A DNA stretch of 64,000 nucleotides from UA16 sp042095135 (GTDB lineage: Bacteria; Bacteroidota; Bacteroidia; Flavobacteriales_D; Sanyastnellaceae): contig JBELBV010000001.1 in NCBI GenBank assembly GCA_042095135.1, positions 62,001 to 126,000 on the forward strand, given 5' to 3'. Below, one piece after another: positions 1-9,119 of this stretch (position 1 is its first letter; each line of letters opens with the position of its first letter). The notes below the pieces were generated by a model, which had not been told where the DNA came from, did no database searches, and saw only the letters and a list, made by a program, of their open reading frames with translations. Position numbers and translations under genes: made by a program.

Positions 1-1
1 T

Positions 2-505
2 TTAGTGGCTGCGCCACAGGCAAGCGGATCAATCACTGCAGACGTGCACGATTTTCACTACAGCCGATTCGGATTGCAATGGAATGCAAAAACCTCTACC
101 TGGCAGGGCATCTTGCGTGTCTTCACCGATGACCTCGAAGCGGCCTTGAGCCACGGAACATTGGAATCCGTCGCGTGGAGACTGGGCGATGCACGGGAGC
201 ATCCGCAATCCGATGCGGCCATCGCAGGGTACACCACCTCTAACTGGTCGCTCACCGATTCGACCGGGCAAGCCCTGGAATGGACATTTGTTGGGAAAGA
301 AGTCGATTATGACATCACCTTCATTTACTTGGAATCAGCTCCGTCGACTGCTGATGGAGCGTGTTTTGCGAGTAGCAGTGGGTTCTTTGAGTTGTTCGGT
401 GATCAAGTCAATGAATTTACGTTAACCACGGACGGCACTTCCCTCCGCTTGTGGATGACATCGGAAGACCCGACCAAACCCATCCGTTCTCAGTGCCATG
501 AATAA
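2..505 (+). CDS. DUF6702 family protein (5' end outside window)
   Basis: The reading frame is open to the left edge. The first visible residues (LVAAPQASG) look like the tail of a signal peptide, so the true start probably lies upstream; a GTG at base 5 is the only start in view. The visible protein of about 166 residues has the pattern I associate with Bacteroidota DUF6702 proteins: an early HDFHYS stretch, a central FTDDLEAAL stretch and a late LFGDQVNEFTL stretch. It is probably exported. Its function is unknown. It overlaps the next gene by 8 bases (ATGAATAA), so the two are likely translationally coupled. The family call rests on remembered motif similarity only. Confidence 0.6.
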   Translation, partial: LVAAPQASGSITADVHDFHYSRFGLQWNAKTSTWQGILRVFTDDLEAALSHGTLESVAWRLGDAREHPQSDAAIAGYTTSNWSLTDSTGQALEWTFVGKEVDYDITFIYLESAPSTADGACFASSSGFFELFGDQVNEFTLTTDGTSLRLWMTSEDPTKPIRSQCHE

Positions 506-1157
506 AGCAGAGAAAGTCGCATACATTATGAACGAACTCCAGCGGCTGTACCCCAATCCCCCAGTGCCGCTGGATCATACAGATTCGTACACATTACTTA
601 TCGCCGTGCTGCTGTCTGCCCAATGTACCGATGAGCGGGTCAACCAAGTAACCCCAGCGCTGTTCGACCTCGCCAACACCCCGCAGCAAATGGTAATACT
701 CAGCGTGGACCAGATCAAGGCCATCATCCGGCCATGCGGACTTTCCCCAGCCAAATCGAAGAACATCCACCGCTTGAGTGAGCTGTTGCTCGAAACCCAC
801 AACGGTAAGGTACCCGCTGATTTTGAAGCCCTTGAAGCCCTTCCGGGCGTCGGCCACAAAACGGCGTCGGTTGTGATGTCCCAAGCCTTTGGTGTTCCAT
901 CGTTCCCCGTGGATACCCACATTCACCGCTTGATGTACCGATGGGGGCTATCCAACGGAAAAAATGTTGAACAAACCGAGCGCGACGCCAAGCGTTTGTT
1001 TCCACGCGAGCGCTGGAACGACTTGCACTTGCAAATCATCTTCTATGCCCGGGAATACAGCCCGGCACGCGGATTGAAATGGGAGCGTGATTTTCTGCTT
1101 CAACAATGTGGTCGCGCCACTGAAATCAAAAAGTGGAAACCCAACCCTGCTGATTGA
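498..1157 (+). CDS. nth: Endonuclease III (DNA glycosylase/AP lyase) without Fe-S cluster motif
   Basis: This is a base-excision repair enzyme that removes oxidised pyrimidines and nicks the abasic site. The helix-hairpin-helix LPGVGHKTA lies at residues 115-123. Catalytic Lys121 and Asp139 (VDTHIHR) match the E. coli Lys120/Asp138 pair. Length (219 aa) is normal. The C-terminus, where many homologues hold four cysteines for a [4Fe-4S] cluster, here reads REYSPARGLKWERDF and has only one late cysteine, so the cluster cannot form. As far as I recall this cluster-less form is common in Bacteroidota. The gene starts inside the DUF6702 gene, and the following gene starts 3 bases after its stop. 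Confidence 0.95.
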   Translation: MNKAEKVAYIMNELQRLYPNPPVPLDHTDSYTLLIAVLLSAQCTDERVNQVTPALFDLANTPQQMVILSVDQIKAIIRPCGLSPAKSKNIHRLSELLLETHNGKVPADFEALEALPGVGHKTASVVMSQAFGVPSFPVDTHIHRLMYRWGLSNGKNVEQTERDAKRLFPRERWNDLHLQIIFYAREYSPARGLKWERDFLLQQCGRATEIKKWKPNPAD

Positions 1158-1160
1158 GCC

Positions 1161-2024
1161 ATGTGGGCACATTACCCTTCATCCCTGCCCCTTCTGGAAC
1201 GATTATGGAAGCAATGCCGTCACGGATGGTGGTGGCTCAAGCAGTGCATCCAACAGGGCAAGCGCCCTCCTGTCGTCCTTGCGTGGCCTGACATGCCTTC
1301 GCGACGCACCGCATTGCACAAAATCACCCGCGAACTCGGTTGGGAACTCACCAACAAGGTACGGCCTGCTGCCCTCCTCGGAATCAAATTTGAAGACGCC
1401 ACACACAAGCATTCCGGTACTATCCCAGACTCTTTGCGCAACGTGACTGCATTTTGGAATGCATCGTGCCATGACATCAGCAAAGGCCATTTGGAACTTC
1501 ACCACCAAAAAGCCTTTGGGTACGGTATGCGCATCGACCCCACCAAACACCGTGGCTCACTGGTTGTCAAAAGTGAAGAAAATGCCAAGCACGACGGAGC
1601 ATTGGTTCAGGGCCCCATTCCATCGGATGAGGTCCAGCAAGGGGTCGTATACCAGCGCGAAATTGACAACCGGGACGAGGGCGGCCATCACTTTGATTAC
1701 CGTGTGGTCTACATCCGTGAAGCCATTCCCGTCGTGTACAAGAAATACAAGGAACAAGGCGCGCGCTTCACGAATGAAACGAGCCGCGTGGAACTCCTCG
1801 GGGCGTCCCCTTTCACGGCCGATGAAGAAGCATGCATGCGACGCCTAGCCCGCGGTATGCAGGTCGATTATGCCGAATTCGACGCCTTGCGCGATCGCAA
1901 TTCAAGTCAACTGTACGTTGTGGATGTCAATCCCACGCCGTGGGGCCCACCGGCTCAACTCCATCCTGATGAGCAAAAAGAAGCGGTGAGCAGGATGGCC
2001 CAGTGCCTGCGGTCCAGCCTTTAA
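1161..2024 (+). CDS. Uncharacterised protein with ATP-grasp-like C-terminal half
   Basis: I do not recognise a named family for this 287-residue soluble protein. It has no signal peptide or membrane segment. The C-terminal half suggests an ATP-grasp fold: a basic/acidic stretch (GHHFDYRVVYIRE, about residues 175-187) and a DxN-type metal site, YVVDVNPTP, at residues 252-260 with Asp255 and Asn257. This resembles the last metal-binding strand of ATP-grasp ligases. The N-terminal half is Trp- and Arg-rich. The ATG follows the nth stop by 3 bases, so it is probably cotranscribed with nth. Its stop codon interlocks with that of convergent thrC in the bases TTAA. Substrate unknown; the ATP-grasp assignment is an inference. 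Confidence 0.6.
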   Translation: MWAHYPSSLPLLERLWKQCRHGWWWLKQCIQQGKRPPVVLAWPDMPSRRTALHKITRELGWELTNKVRPAALLGIKFEDATHKHSGTIPDSLRNVTAFWNASCHDISKGHLELHHQKAFGYGMRIDPTKHRGSLVVKSEENAKHDGALVQGPIPSDEVQQGVVYQREIDNRDEGGHHFDYRVVYIREAIPVVYKKYKEQGARFTNETSRVELLGASPFTADEEACMRRLARGMQVDYAEFDALRDRNSSQLYVVDVNPTPWGPPAQLHPDEQKEAVSRMAQCLRSSL

Positions 2025-3283
2025 GCCTGGAGTAAATACGAGCGGAAAGCTCCGTAGTCTGCCGGCAGCAAGGTGCTCTCTTTGGGTTTGTCAAGGCACT
2101 CCAACAAGGCGTCAGGCACCTCAGGAGCACACCCCGTAGCCGCCTCAACCACCCCACCGAACTTGGCAGCATGGGCAGTCGCCAGCACCACCTGAGGCCG
2201 ATCAGTCCTCGATTGAGCAGCCGCTTCAAATCCGATGGCGGTATGGGGGCACACCAACTGGTTCGACTCCTCCCACATTCTTCGCATCGATTGGCGCGTG
2301 GAACTCTCTGAAACTGAACTCACGCGAAACTCCCGTTGCATGTGCTCTACATCAGCACCGTACAGCCATTCCAACCGAGGACGGTTACTCGGGTCACCGA
2401 CGTCCATGGCATTGGAGATGGTGGCCTGCGACTCACTTGGTTCGTACGATCCTGTGCGCATGTAGTGCGCCATGACATCATTGGCATTGACAGCCGCATG
2501 AAAGCCCAGCGCTGGCATGCCCATTCGATGGGCCAATAAGCCGGCCGCTATATTCCCAAAATTTCCACTGGGCACCACAAATTCCACAGGCTCGCCGGCC
2601 TGTAGGCTCGCCCATGCGTAGTAAATGGATTGTGGTATCCAACGGCCGATGTTGATGGAATTGGCACTGGTCAATGGACGGCTTGATTGCACCTCCCGAT
2701 CCAGAAACGCCTCTTTCACCAAGCGCTGGCAATCGTCAAAGGATCCTTGGACTTCGACCGCCCGAACATTCGCACCCACTGTCGTGAGTTGCTGCTCTTG
2801 GATGTGGCTGATGCGTCCACTGGGATACAATATGACCACATCAATACCTGGTACATTATAAAATCCCTGTGCAACTGCAGAACCAGTATCCCCCGAAGTG
2901 GCCACCAAAACCGTCAATCGTTCAGTCGAAGTTGCGCCGAGCAAGCGGGACATGACCCGCGCCCCGACATCCTTAAAGGCTGCCGTAGGCCCGTGAAACA
3001 ACTCCAATTGGCTCACCTGTTCATGCACCTGAACGAGTGGGATTTCAAAGTCCAAGGCATCCGCCATTAAATCAAAGAGGCCGGATTCCGTTATCGCCTC
3101 TTCCACATAAGGAAACAGCATGCGCGTGGCGAGGTCAGGTAAAGAGGAGCCCTGTACGCTAGACCACTCCAATTGGGGAATGCGTTCGGGCACGTACAGC
3201 CCCCGGTCTGGGGCCAAACCTTCTCGCAAAGCCGCAGCAAAGTCTCGGCGAATGGACGGCGATGTAATGCTGAAATACTTCAT
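2021..3283 (-). CDS. thrC: Threonine synthase
   Basis: This PLP enzyme converts O-phosphohomoserine to threonine, the last step of threonine synthesis. Visible features are the N-terminal threonine-synthase pattern (RDFAAALREGLAPDRGLYVP), the PLP-lysine segment GPTAAFKDVGAR with Lys104, and the TSGDTGSAVA phosphate-binding loop. The ATG at 3283 is chosen because it forms an ATGA overlap with the thrB stop; an upstream TTG at 3292 is less likely. It is the last gene of thrA-thrB-thrC. Its terminal TAA overlaps the stop of the convergent plus-strand gene, leaving no room for a separate terminator. Confidence 0.96.
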   Translation of the reverse strand: MKYFSITSPSIRRDFAAALREGLAPDRGLYVPERIPQLEWSSVQGSSLPDLATRMLFPYVEEAITESGLFDLMADALDFEIPLVQVHEQVSQLELFHGPTAAFKDVGARVMSRLLGATSTERLTVLVATSGDTGSAVAQGFYNVPGIDVVILYPSGRISHIQEQQLTTVGANVRAVEVQGSFDDCQRLVKEAFLDREVQSSRPLTSANSINIGRWIPQSIYYAWASLQAGEPVEFVVPSGNFGNIAAGLLAHRMGMPALGFHAAVNANDVMAHYMRTGSYEPSESQATISNAMDVGDPSNRPRLEWLYGADVEHMQREFRVSSVSESSTRQSMRRMWEESNQLVCPHTAIGFEAAAQSRTDRPQVVLATAHAAKFGGVVEAATGCAPEVPDALLECLDKPKESTLLPADYGAFRSYLLQA

Positions 3284-4203
3284 GAAATACAATGTGCTCC
3301 TCGACCAGAAATAGCCGAAATGTGAACCGAAAAGGGAATTGAATGCCGTTGCATCAACTCCGACAAAGCCTGCTTGATGGCTTCAGCAGCGGCGGTATCC
3401 AGCGCCACCCAGAACGTAGAAGGACCGCTGCCAGAAATTCCCCCTGCCCTTGCACCGTGGTCAAAAGCCAAGGTGCGTACTTCATTAAAATGAGGAATGA
3501 GCTTTGAACGTTGGGGGCCCACCAGCAAATCTTCCAATGCATACGCTGCTGCTGTTCCATCGCCACCATGACATGCCGCCACAAAGGCCCCAAACCACGC
3601 CGCTTGCGCTGCTGCATCCTTCAAGGAAACTTGGCCCGGCAATACCGCACGCGCATCCGCCGTATTGATGGGAACCTGCGGGTGAAGAATCACCAACGAC
3701 CAATGCTGAGGAGCCGGGATAGCGACTGGGGGACCTTCGGGTGGGCAGATCACCAAGCCACCCATCAGGGCGGGTGCCACGTTGTCGGCATGCCGCGCAC
3801 CGCTTGCGAAGGACTCGCCGTCCAAAGCAAAAGGAATCAATTCGTCTGGACGCAACCCCGCATCGAGCAATTCGTTTACGCCTACCACTGCAGCAGCCGC
3901 ACTGGCCGCACTGGATCCAATGCCACTTCCAGGCAAAATGGATTTGAAAATTTCCACTTCGAGGCCGCAAGGATTTCCGAGGGATTGAAGTACGCTCTTA
4001 GCTGCAATCGTGGCTACGTTTCGCTCTGGATTGGCATCCAGTTCCGCCCCATGTATAGCCCGGATGCGCACGTCACCCAAATGCACCGTACGACGCAGAA
4101 TCATTCGTTCACCAGGAGCCGTTAGGGCGCACCCCAACGCATCAAACCCCACGTTCATATTTGCCACCGTCGCCGGAGCCCATACCTCTACCCGGTCCTT
4201 CAT
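3280..4203 (-). CDS. thrB: Homoserine kinase (GHMP kinase family)
   Basis: The enzyme phosphorylates homoserine with ATP to give the substrate of ThrC. It starts with the typical GHMP-kinase strand (VEVWAPATVANMNVGFDALG). The ATP-binding glycine/serine loop PGSGIGSSAA is at residues 91-100, and a C-terminal GGISGSGPSTF motif is present. Length (307 aa) is typical. It is coupled on both sides by 4-base ATGA overlaps with thrA upstream and thrC downstream, which supports coordinated translation of all three threonine enzymes. Confidence 0.96.
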   Translation of the reverse strand: MKDRVEVWAPATVANMNVGFDALGCALTAPGERMILRRTVHLGDVRIRAIHGAELDANPERNVATIAAKSVLQSLGNPCGLEVEIFKSILPGSGIGSSAASAAAAVVGVNELLDAGLRPDELIPFALDGESFASGARHADNVAPALMGGLVICPPEGPPVAIPAPQHWSLVILHPQVPINTADARAVLPGQVSLKDAAAQAAWFGAFVAACHGGDGTAAAYALEDLLVGPQRSKLIPHFNEVRTLAFDHGARAGGISGSGPSTFWVALDTAAAEAIKQALSELMQRHSIPFSVHISAISGRGAHCIS

Positions 4204-6692
4204 GATGATGGTTCATTTTGAGTGAGCATCCACCGCGCGACTGCGTATACATCCGTTAAGACACCGCTGGCTGTGAGGGCACCACCGGCGCCCGCACCTT
4301 GAATGACAAGCGGTTTGTCCGTGTAACGATTCGAATGAATCGAAACCGCGTTATCCGTGCCTTCCAAGGCATAGAATGGATGAGACGAATCAAGCGCCTT
4401 CAGTTCGCAAGCGCAGCCGGTTTCCGGACTGTACGAAGCGACAAAACGCAAGCGCTTTCCCGTTGCTGTAGCTTCTGCCGCTCGTGCATCTACGGCTTCG
4501 CCCAAAACATCGAGTTGGACCATGAATCCGTTCAGGTCGCCATCAAAAGCTGCCTCTGGGAGGAACCCATTGACCTTAACGTCCGCCAAATTCAACTGCG
4601 CTCCACACATGCGGGCCAAAATCAACACCTTGCGAGCCACGTCCATTCCGCTCAAGTCAATGCGGGCATCGGGCTCGGTAAACCCTTTTTCGCCCGCAGT
4701 CCGAACGGCATCGCTGAATTTCATCCCTTCATCCAGGGCACTGAAGATGTAATTGACCGAACCGCTCAGTACGGCCTCGATGCGCTGGATATCATCGCCC
4801 GTTTCCAGCATGGAACGCAGGCCGTGCAGGATGGGCAGTGCGGCTCCAACGTTGGTCTCGTTTTTAAAACGAGCACCACTCGCTTGCAATACATCCCAAT
4901 CCTCGAGAGAACGGGTGGCTGCAATCTTGTTGGAGCACACATACCCCATACCTAGTTTCAATGCTTCAACACCGGCATCAGCTACGGCATCAGCCGCAGA
5001 ATTATCAACCCAAATCTTGCGCCGCCCAGGGAGTGCATGAAACGCGCGAAGTACCTCTGTGGCATCGGCTACGGACTGTGTGCGATTCGACGCTTGCAGC
5101 GCATTTCCATCGGATTGGAGGCCATTTGCATCCAACACAAAGGATGTGCTGTTGGCGAGCCCTACGAGCTTGATTTCACAGCCCAACTTTGATTCAAACG
5201 CCGATTTGGTCGCTGCCCATTGATGCAAGAATGCACGTCCCACTTGGCCAACCCCAGCGCAAAACACCTGGATACACGGGTCGACCGGTTGATCGAAAAA
5301 GGCACGATGAAGGGCACGCAAAGCCTCTGGTACATCGCTTGTATCAACGACAATGCTAATGTTGCGCTCGGTGCTTCCTTGAGCGATGGCTCGGATGTTC
5401 ACTTCGGCATCAGCAAGCGCTTTGAACGCCCGGCCGCTTACTCCAATCGCTCGTTCCATTCCACTCCCAACCAAAGCAACGATACTCAATGCCTCATCCA
5501 CCCGAATTGGCGCAATCCGATTGAGGGTAATGTCCGAAGCTAAATCGTTTTGCAGCGCTGCGACCCCAGCGTCGAGATCGCTCGATGCGATGCCAACGGT
5601 CAAGCTATTCTCTGACGAACTTTGGGTGATCAATGTGACGTTGACCCCAGCTTGGGCCAATGCAGAAAAGATGCGACTCGAAAATCCAGGACGTCCGATC
5701 AATGAGCCGCCTTCCAATGTTATCAAGGCAATTCCATCAACGCTGGAGAGGCCCCGGACTGTGACGGCTTGAGCAGGATTGGAAACGATGCGCGTCCCTG
5801 GAGCTTCTGAATTGAATGTACTCCGGACGATAAGGGGAATGCCTTTTTCTCGAAGCGGTGCGATGGTCGGATGGTAAATCACCTTGGCCCCAAAATGGCA
5901 CAACTCCATCGCTTCTTCGTAACTCATTTCGGCAATGACTTGGGCTTCGGGAACCAGGCGAGGGTCGGCTGTCAACATGCCTGGCACATCGGTAGATTTT
6001 TCCAGACAATCTGCTTCGATAGCATTCGCAATCAAAGAGGCGGTGTAATCAGACCCGCCGCGTCCCAGCGTAGTGGTTTCCCCTTCAATAGTTCGACCAA
6101 TGAAGCCCTCTGTAATTAGTACTTCAAAGGAATCATCCGACTCAACTCCAAGACGGATATTGGTGTAAGAAGCTTCTTGATCCACCTCTGCCGCACCAAA
6201 TTGGTCGTCCGTGACAATCCAATCACGTGCATCGATACGCCTCACGCGCAAACCGGCTTGAAGCAGCCAGGCTTCGACCATAGGAACGGCCAACCGTTCA
6301 CCAAATGACACCAATTGGTCCATGCTCTTCGCACTCAATTCTTCCAGCAAACAGATGCCAGCGCACAAAGAGCGCAATCGGTCGAATTTGCCATTCAATT
6401 CAGAGCGTACGATTGCATCCGCCCCCAAGCCCAAATCATCCAACGTCTTGCGGTGCCGATCGATCAAATCATCCAACAGGTGCGCGTAGCCTGCATCGCC
6501 TTGAGCAGCTTTGAGTCCAATTTGAATCAGGGCATTGGTCACGCCACCCATGGCCGAACACACCACGATGCGCCGGGTGCTGCGACGTGCAACCAGCACA
6601 TCACGCACACGCTGCATAGCATCAGCAGATACTAAGGATGAGCCGCCAAACTTTAGTACTTCCATTCCGTTCTTCATTTGCGGCCTGCTCAC
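4200..6692 (-). CDS. thrA: Bifunctional aspartokinase / homoserine dehydrogenase
   Basis: This fusion catalyses two steps from aspartate towards threonine: aspartate phosphorylation by the N-terminal kinase and NAD(P)H reduction of aspartate semialdehyde by the C-terminal dehydrogenase. The kinase signature VLKFGGSSLVS begins near residue 12. Two ACT-like regulatory segments lie around residues 310-460. The dehydrogenase Rossmann loop (CAGVGQVGRAF) follows at about 470, and the dehydrogenase part includes FKNETNVGAALP. The 6692 start is GTG. Downstream ATGs at 6677 and 6665 are equally plausible, and the last gives the usual beginning MEVLKFGG. Threonine feedback through the ACT part is expected from the family but not shown here. 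About 77 bases separate it from fabI. Confidence 0.95.
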   Translation of the reverse strand: MSRPQMKNGMEVLKFGGSSLVSADAMQRVRDVLVARRSTRRIVVCSAMGGVTNALIQIGLKAAQGDAGYAHLLDDLIDRHRKTLDDLGLGADAIVRSELNGKFDRLRSLCAGICLLEELSAKSMDQLVSFGERLAVPMVEAWLLQAGLRVRRIDARDWIVTDDQFGAAEVDQEASYTNIRLGVESDDSFEVLITEGFIGRTIEGETTTLGRGGSDYTASLIANAIEADCLEKSTDVPGMLTADPRLVPEAQVIAEMSYEEAMELCHFGAKVIYHPTIAPLREKGIPLIVRSTFNSEAPGTRIVSNPAQAVTVRGLSSVDGIALITLEGGSLIGRPGFSSRIFSALAQAGVNVTLITQSSSENSLTVGIASSDLDAGVAALQNDLASDITLNRIAPIRVDEALSIVALVGSGMERAIGVSGRAFKALADAEVNIRAIAQGSTERNISIVVDTSDVPEALRALHRAFFDQPVDPCIQVFCAGVGQVGRAFLHQWAATKSAFESKLGCEIKLVGLANSTSFVLDANGLQSDGNALQASNRTQSVADATEVLRAFHALPGRRKIWVDNSAADAVADAGVEALKLGMGYVCSNKIAATRSLEDWDVLQASGARFKNETNVGAALPILHGLRSMLETGDDIQRIEAVLSGSVNYIFSALDEGMKFSDAVRTAGEKGFTEPDARIDLSGMDVARKVLILARMCGAQLNLADVKVNGFLPEAAFDGDLNGFMVQLDVLGEAVDARAAEATATGKRLRFVASYSPETGCACELKALDSSHPFYALEGTDNAVSIHSNRYTDKPLVIQGAGAGGALTASGVLTDVYAVARWMLTQNEPSS

Positions 6693-6769
6693 CCGGAAAT
6701 TGTTCGGTCGCGGCCACGCATGTTCCTACGTAGAAGGAAGCCTTCAGGTTGCACGAAACATCAAGAAAT

Positions 6770-7591
6770 TCAGGCGTCTGGCCCAAACTTTCCAATGACT
6801 TCTTGGCTGACTCCAGTATTGGAGAATCCGCCATCGTGGAACAGGTTTTGCATGGTCACAAAACGGGTGAGGTCACTGAAGAGTGAAATGCAGTAATCGG
6901 CACAGGCTTCACCATCCGCATTGCCCAGTGGGCTCATGGACTCGCTGTAGGCGATGAACTCATCGAATCCTTTCACCCCACTACCCGCTGTTGTGATCGT
7001 TGGACTCTGGCTAACCGTGTTGATGCGGACTTTTTTCTCAACTCCATAGTGGTAGCCGAAACTGCGCGTAATGCTTTCCAACAGGCTCTTGGCATCCGCC
7101 ATATCGCCGTAATCCGGGAAAATGCGTTGCGCCGCGATGTAGGTCAAAGCCACAACACTGCCCCACTCGCTGATGGCATCAAGCTTCTTCGCAACCGCTA
7201 AGGTTTTGTGCAGGCTGATCGCCGAGACGTCGAGGGTCGTTTGAAGCCAGTTGTAATTGATATCGGTGTAGTGCTTGCCTTTGCGCACGTTCGGGCTCAT
7301 GCCAATCGAGTGCAACACGAAGTCCACTTGGCCTCCAAAGTGCTCCATGGCCTGCTCAAACAGATTCGTCAAGTCTTCCACACTGGTCGCATCGGCTGGC
7401 ACCACAGGGGCCCCACCGACTTGCTTAGCGAGTTCATGGATTTCGCCCATCCGCATGGCTACCGGTGCGTTGGTCAACACCAACTCTGCGCCTTGAGCAT
7501 GTGCTTGAATCGCCGTTTTCCATGCGATTGACTGGTCGTTCAATGCACCGAAGATGATGCCTTTTTTGCCTTTCAATAAATTCTCTGCCAT
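6770..7591 (-). CDS. fabI: Enoyl-[acyl-carrier-protein] reductase (NADH), FabI type
   Basis: It reduces trans-2-enoyl-ACP in the last step of each fatty-acid elongation cycle. It is a short-chain dehydrogenase of 273 residues with an N-terminal nucleotide-binding strand (GIIFGALNDQSIAW). The FabI catalytic pattern is Tyr151 (LTY), Tyr161 and Lys168, a Y-x6-K arrangement (YGDMADAK). The C-terminal VTMQNLFHDGGFSNTG segment is also typical. The glycine loop reads GALNDQ rather than the common GVANNRS. A TACGTTTG promoter box sits 20 bases upstream of the ATG, just beyond the end of the upstream oxidase gene, so it probably has its own promoter and may read into thrABC. Confidence 0.95.
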   Translation of the reverse strand: MAENLLKGKKGIIFGALNDQSIAWKTAIQAHAQGAELVLTNAPVAMRMGEIHELAKQVGGAPVVPADATSVEDLTNLFEQAMEHFGGQVDFVLHSIGMSPNVRKGKHYTDINYNWLQTTLDVSAISLHKTLAVAKKLDAISEWGSVVALTYIAAQRIFPDYGDMADAKSLLESITRSFGYHYGVEKKVRINTVSQSPTITTAGSGVKGFDEFIAYSESMSPLGNADGEACADYCISLFSDLTRFVTMQNLFHDGGFSNTGVSQEVIGKFGPDA

Positions 7592-7611
7592 GATCGTCGT
7601 GAATTATGCCG

Positions 7612-7619
7612 CAAACGTA
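7612..7619 (-). promoter_or_regulatory. Predicted -7 box TACGTTTG for fabI
   Basis: The minus strand reads TACGTTTG, a perfect match to the Bacteroidota TAnnTTTG box, 20 bases upstream of the fabI ATG and within 3 bases of the end of the preceding gene. I see no clear -33 TTTG at the usual distance. Confidence 0.5.
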
Positions 7620-7621
7620 CT

Positions 7622-9043
7622 TCACATTTTTGAGACCTCCACCGGCCAAATCTTGCCGGGATTCAACAATCCTTTGGGGTCAAATTGATCTTTGATGGCC
7701 CGTTGCAATCGCAATTCAACGGGCCCAAACGCGAGGTCCATGTACGGACGTTGCACCCATCCGATGCCGTGCTCCCCACTGATTGTGCCTCCCAAGGCAA
7801 CTACTTTTTCAAAAATTGCCCGAATAGCGACGGGAAGTTGTTCTTCCCATAACGCGTCTGAAACGCCGCGTTTGAGGATGTTGACATGGAGGTTTCCGTC
7901 CCCTGCATGACCATAGCAGATGCTTTCAAATCCATGCTTCACCCCTACCGCCTTGACGGCTTCGAGCAATTCAGGTAGGGTCCCTCGAGGCACCACCGTA
8001 TCCTCTTCTTTGTATACACTGGCCGCTTTGACGGCTTCACCAACGACACGACGAAGCCTCCACAGTTGGTTTTTGGCAGCTTCGTCTTCGGCCAGTAGGG
8101 GTTCACCAGCACCACATGCGTTGACCGCTGGATAAATCCGTTCGAGTTGGGGCATCAATGCAGCGGGGTCAAACCCGTCTACCTCAATCAGCAAGTGGGC
8201 CTGTGTTGATGCATCCATTGCTGGCGGAGGTATACCGGCGAATTCAGCGGCCAACTCGATGGCCGAACGTTCCATGAACTCCAATGCAGAGGGCTGGTTG
8301 CCTTGCTGAAAGATCTCAGCAACCGCACGGCACGCCAAATGGGCATCGGCAAACGGGACCAGCATCAAGGCTGTATGGCGAGGCCACGGCAACAACTTGA
8401 GCGTGGCGCACGTGATCACCCCCAACGTTCCTTCGCTGCCCACCATGAGGGCAGTCAAATTGTAGCCGGTGCTGTTCTTCAAGGTGTCAGCCCCGGTCTC
8501 AATGACGGAGCCGTCCATCAGGACCACCTGCAAGTTGAGCACCCAATCTTTGGTCACACCGTACTTGACTGCACGAGGGCCTCCGCTGTTTTCTGCGAGG
8601 TTGCCTCCGATGGTGCAACTCCCTCGCGACGCCGGATCAACAGCATAAAACAACCCACATGCTTGCACAGCCTCCTGCAATTCCTGCACGATTACGCCTG
8701 GCTCAACAACAACTTGGTGGTTGCGCTCATCGATGCGCACAATTCGGTTCAACAGTCGGGTGGACAGCGAGATGCCCCCCTCCACGGGGAGTGCACCGCC
8801 ACTCAGACCGGTCATGGCACCCGCAGGTGTGACCGGAACGTCATGCGCGTGCGCCCACTTCATGACTTGCTGGACTTCGTGCGTGTTGGCTGGTTCTACA
8901 ACTAATCCCGGCATGAACACCAAATCCTCGGTGTGGTCCGAAGCCAGTTTTCGTCGCACCGCTTCCGAATCCGAAAAACGCAGTGTCCCTTCAAATTCCG
9001 CTTGGAAGGATTTTTTCCACAAATCTGGCATGCCACCAAACAT
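7622..9043 (-). CDS. FAD-linked oxidase, glycolate oxidase GlcD / D-lactate dehydrogenase type
   Basis: A flavin enzyme oxidising a 2-hydroxy acid such as glycolate or D-lactate. The N-terminal PCMH-type FAD domain shows VTPAGAMTGLSGG and GGNLAENSGGPRAVKYG. The C-terminal FAD-oxidase domain shows YGHAGDGNLHVNIL and ISGEHGIG. The frame is open to 9121, overlapping the divergent peptidase gene, but those first 26 residues do not look like family sequence. I choose the ATG at 9043; 9031 (MPDLWKKSF) is also possible. No separate FeS subunit gene is adjacent. The exact substrate cannot be read from the sequence. Confidence 0.88.
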   Translation of the reverse strand: MFGGMPDLWKKSFQAEFEGTLRFSDSEAVRRKLASDHTEDLVFMPGLVVEPANTHEVQQVMKWAHAHDVPVTPAGAMTGLSGGALPVEGGISLSTRLLNRIVRIDERNHQVVVEPGVIVQELQEAVQACGLFYAVDPASRGSCTIGGNLAENSGGPRAVKYGVTKDWVLNLQVVLMDGSVIETGADTLKNSTGYNLTALMVGSEGTLGVITCATLKLLPWPRHTALMLVPFADAHLACRAVAEIFQQGNQPSALEFMERSAIELAAEFAGIPPPAMDASTQAHLLIEVDGFDPAALMPQLERIYPAVNACGAGEPLLAEDEAAKNQLWRLRRVVGEAVKAASVYKEEDTVVPRGTLPELLEAVKAVGVKHGFESICYGHAGDGNLHVNILKRGVSDALWEEQLPVAIRAIFEKVVALGGTISGEHGIGWVQRPYMDLAFGPVELRLQRAIKDQFDPKGLLNPGKIWPVEVSKM

Positions 9044-9119
9044 AACTCTGTGTGCGGAATAATCCTGCGGTGGGATGGACTTCTTATCTTGCTGAGCGCA
9101 AAAGAAACCACCAAAAAGC

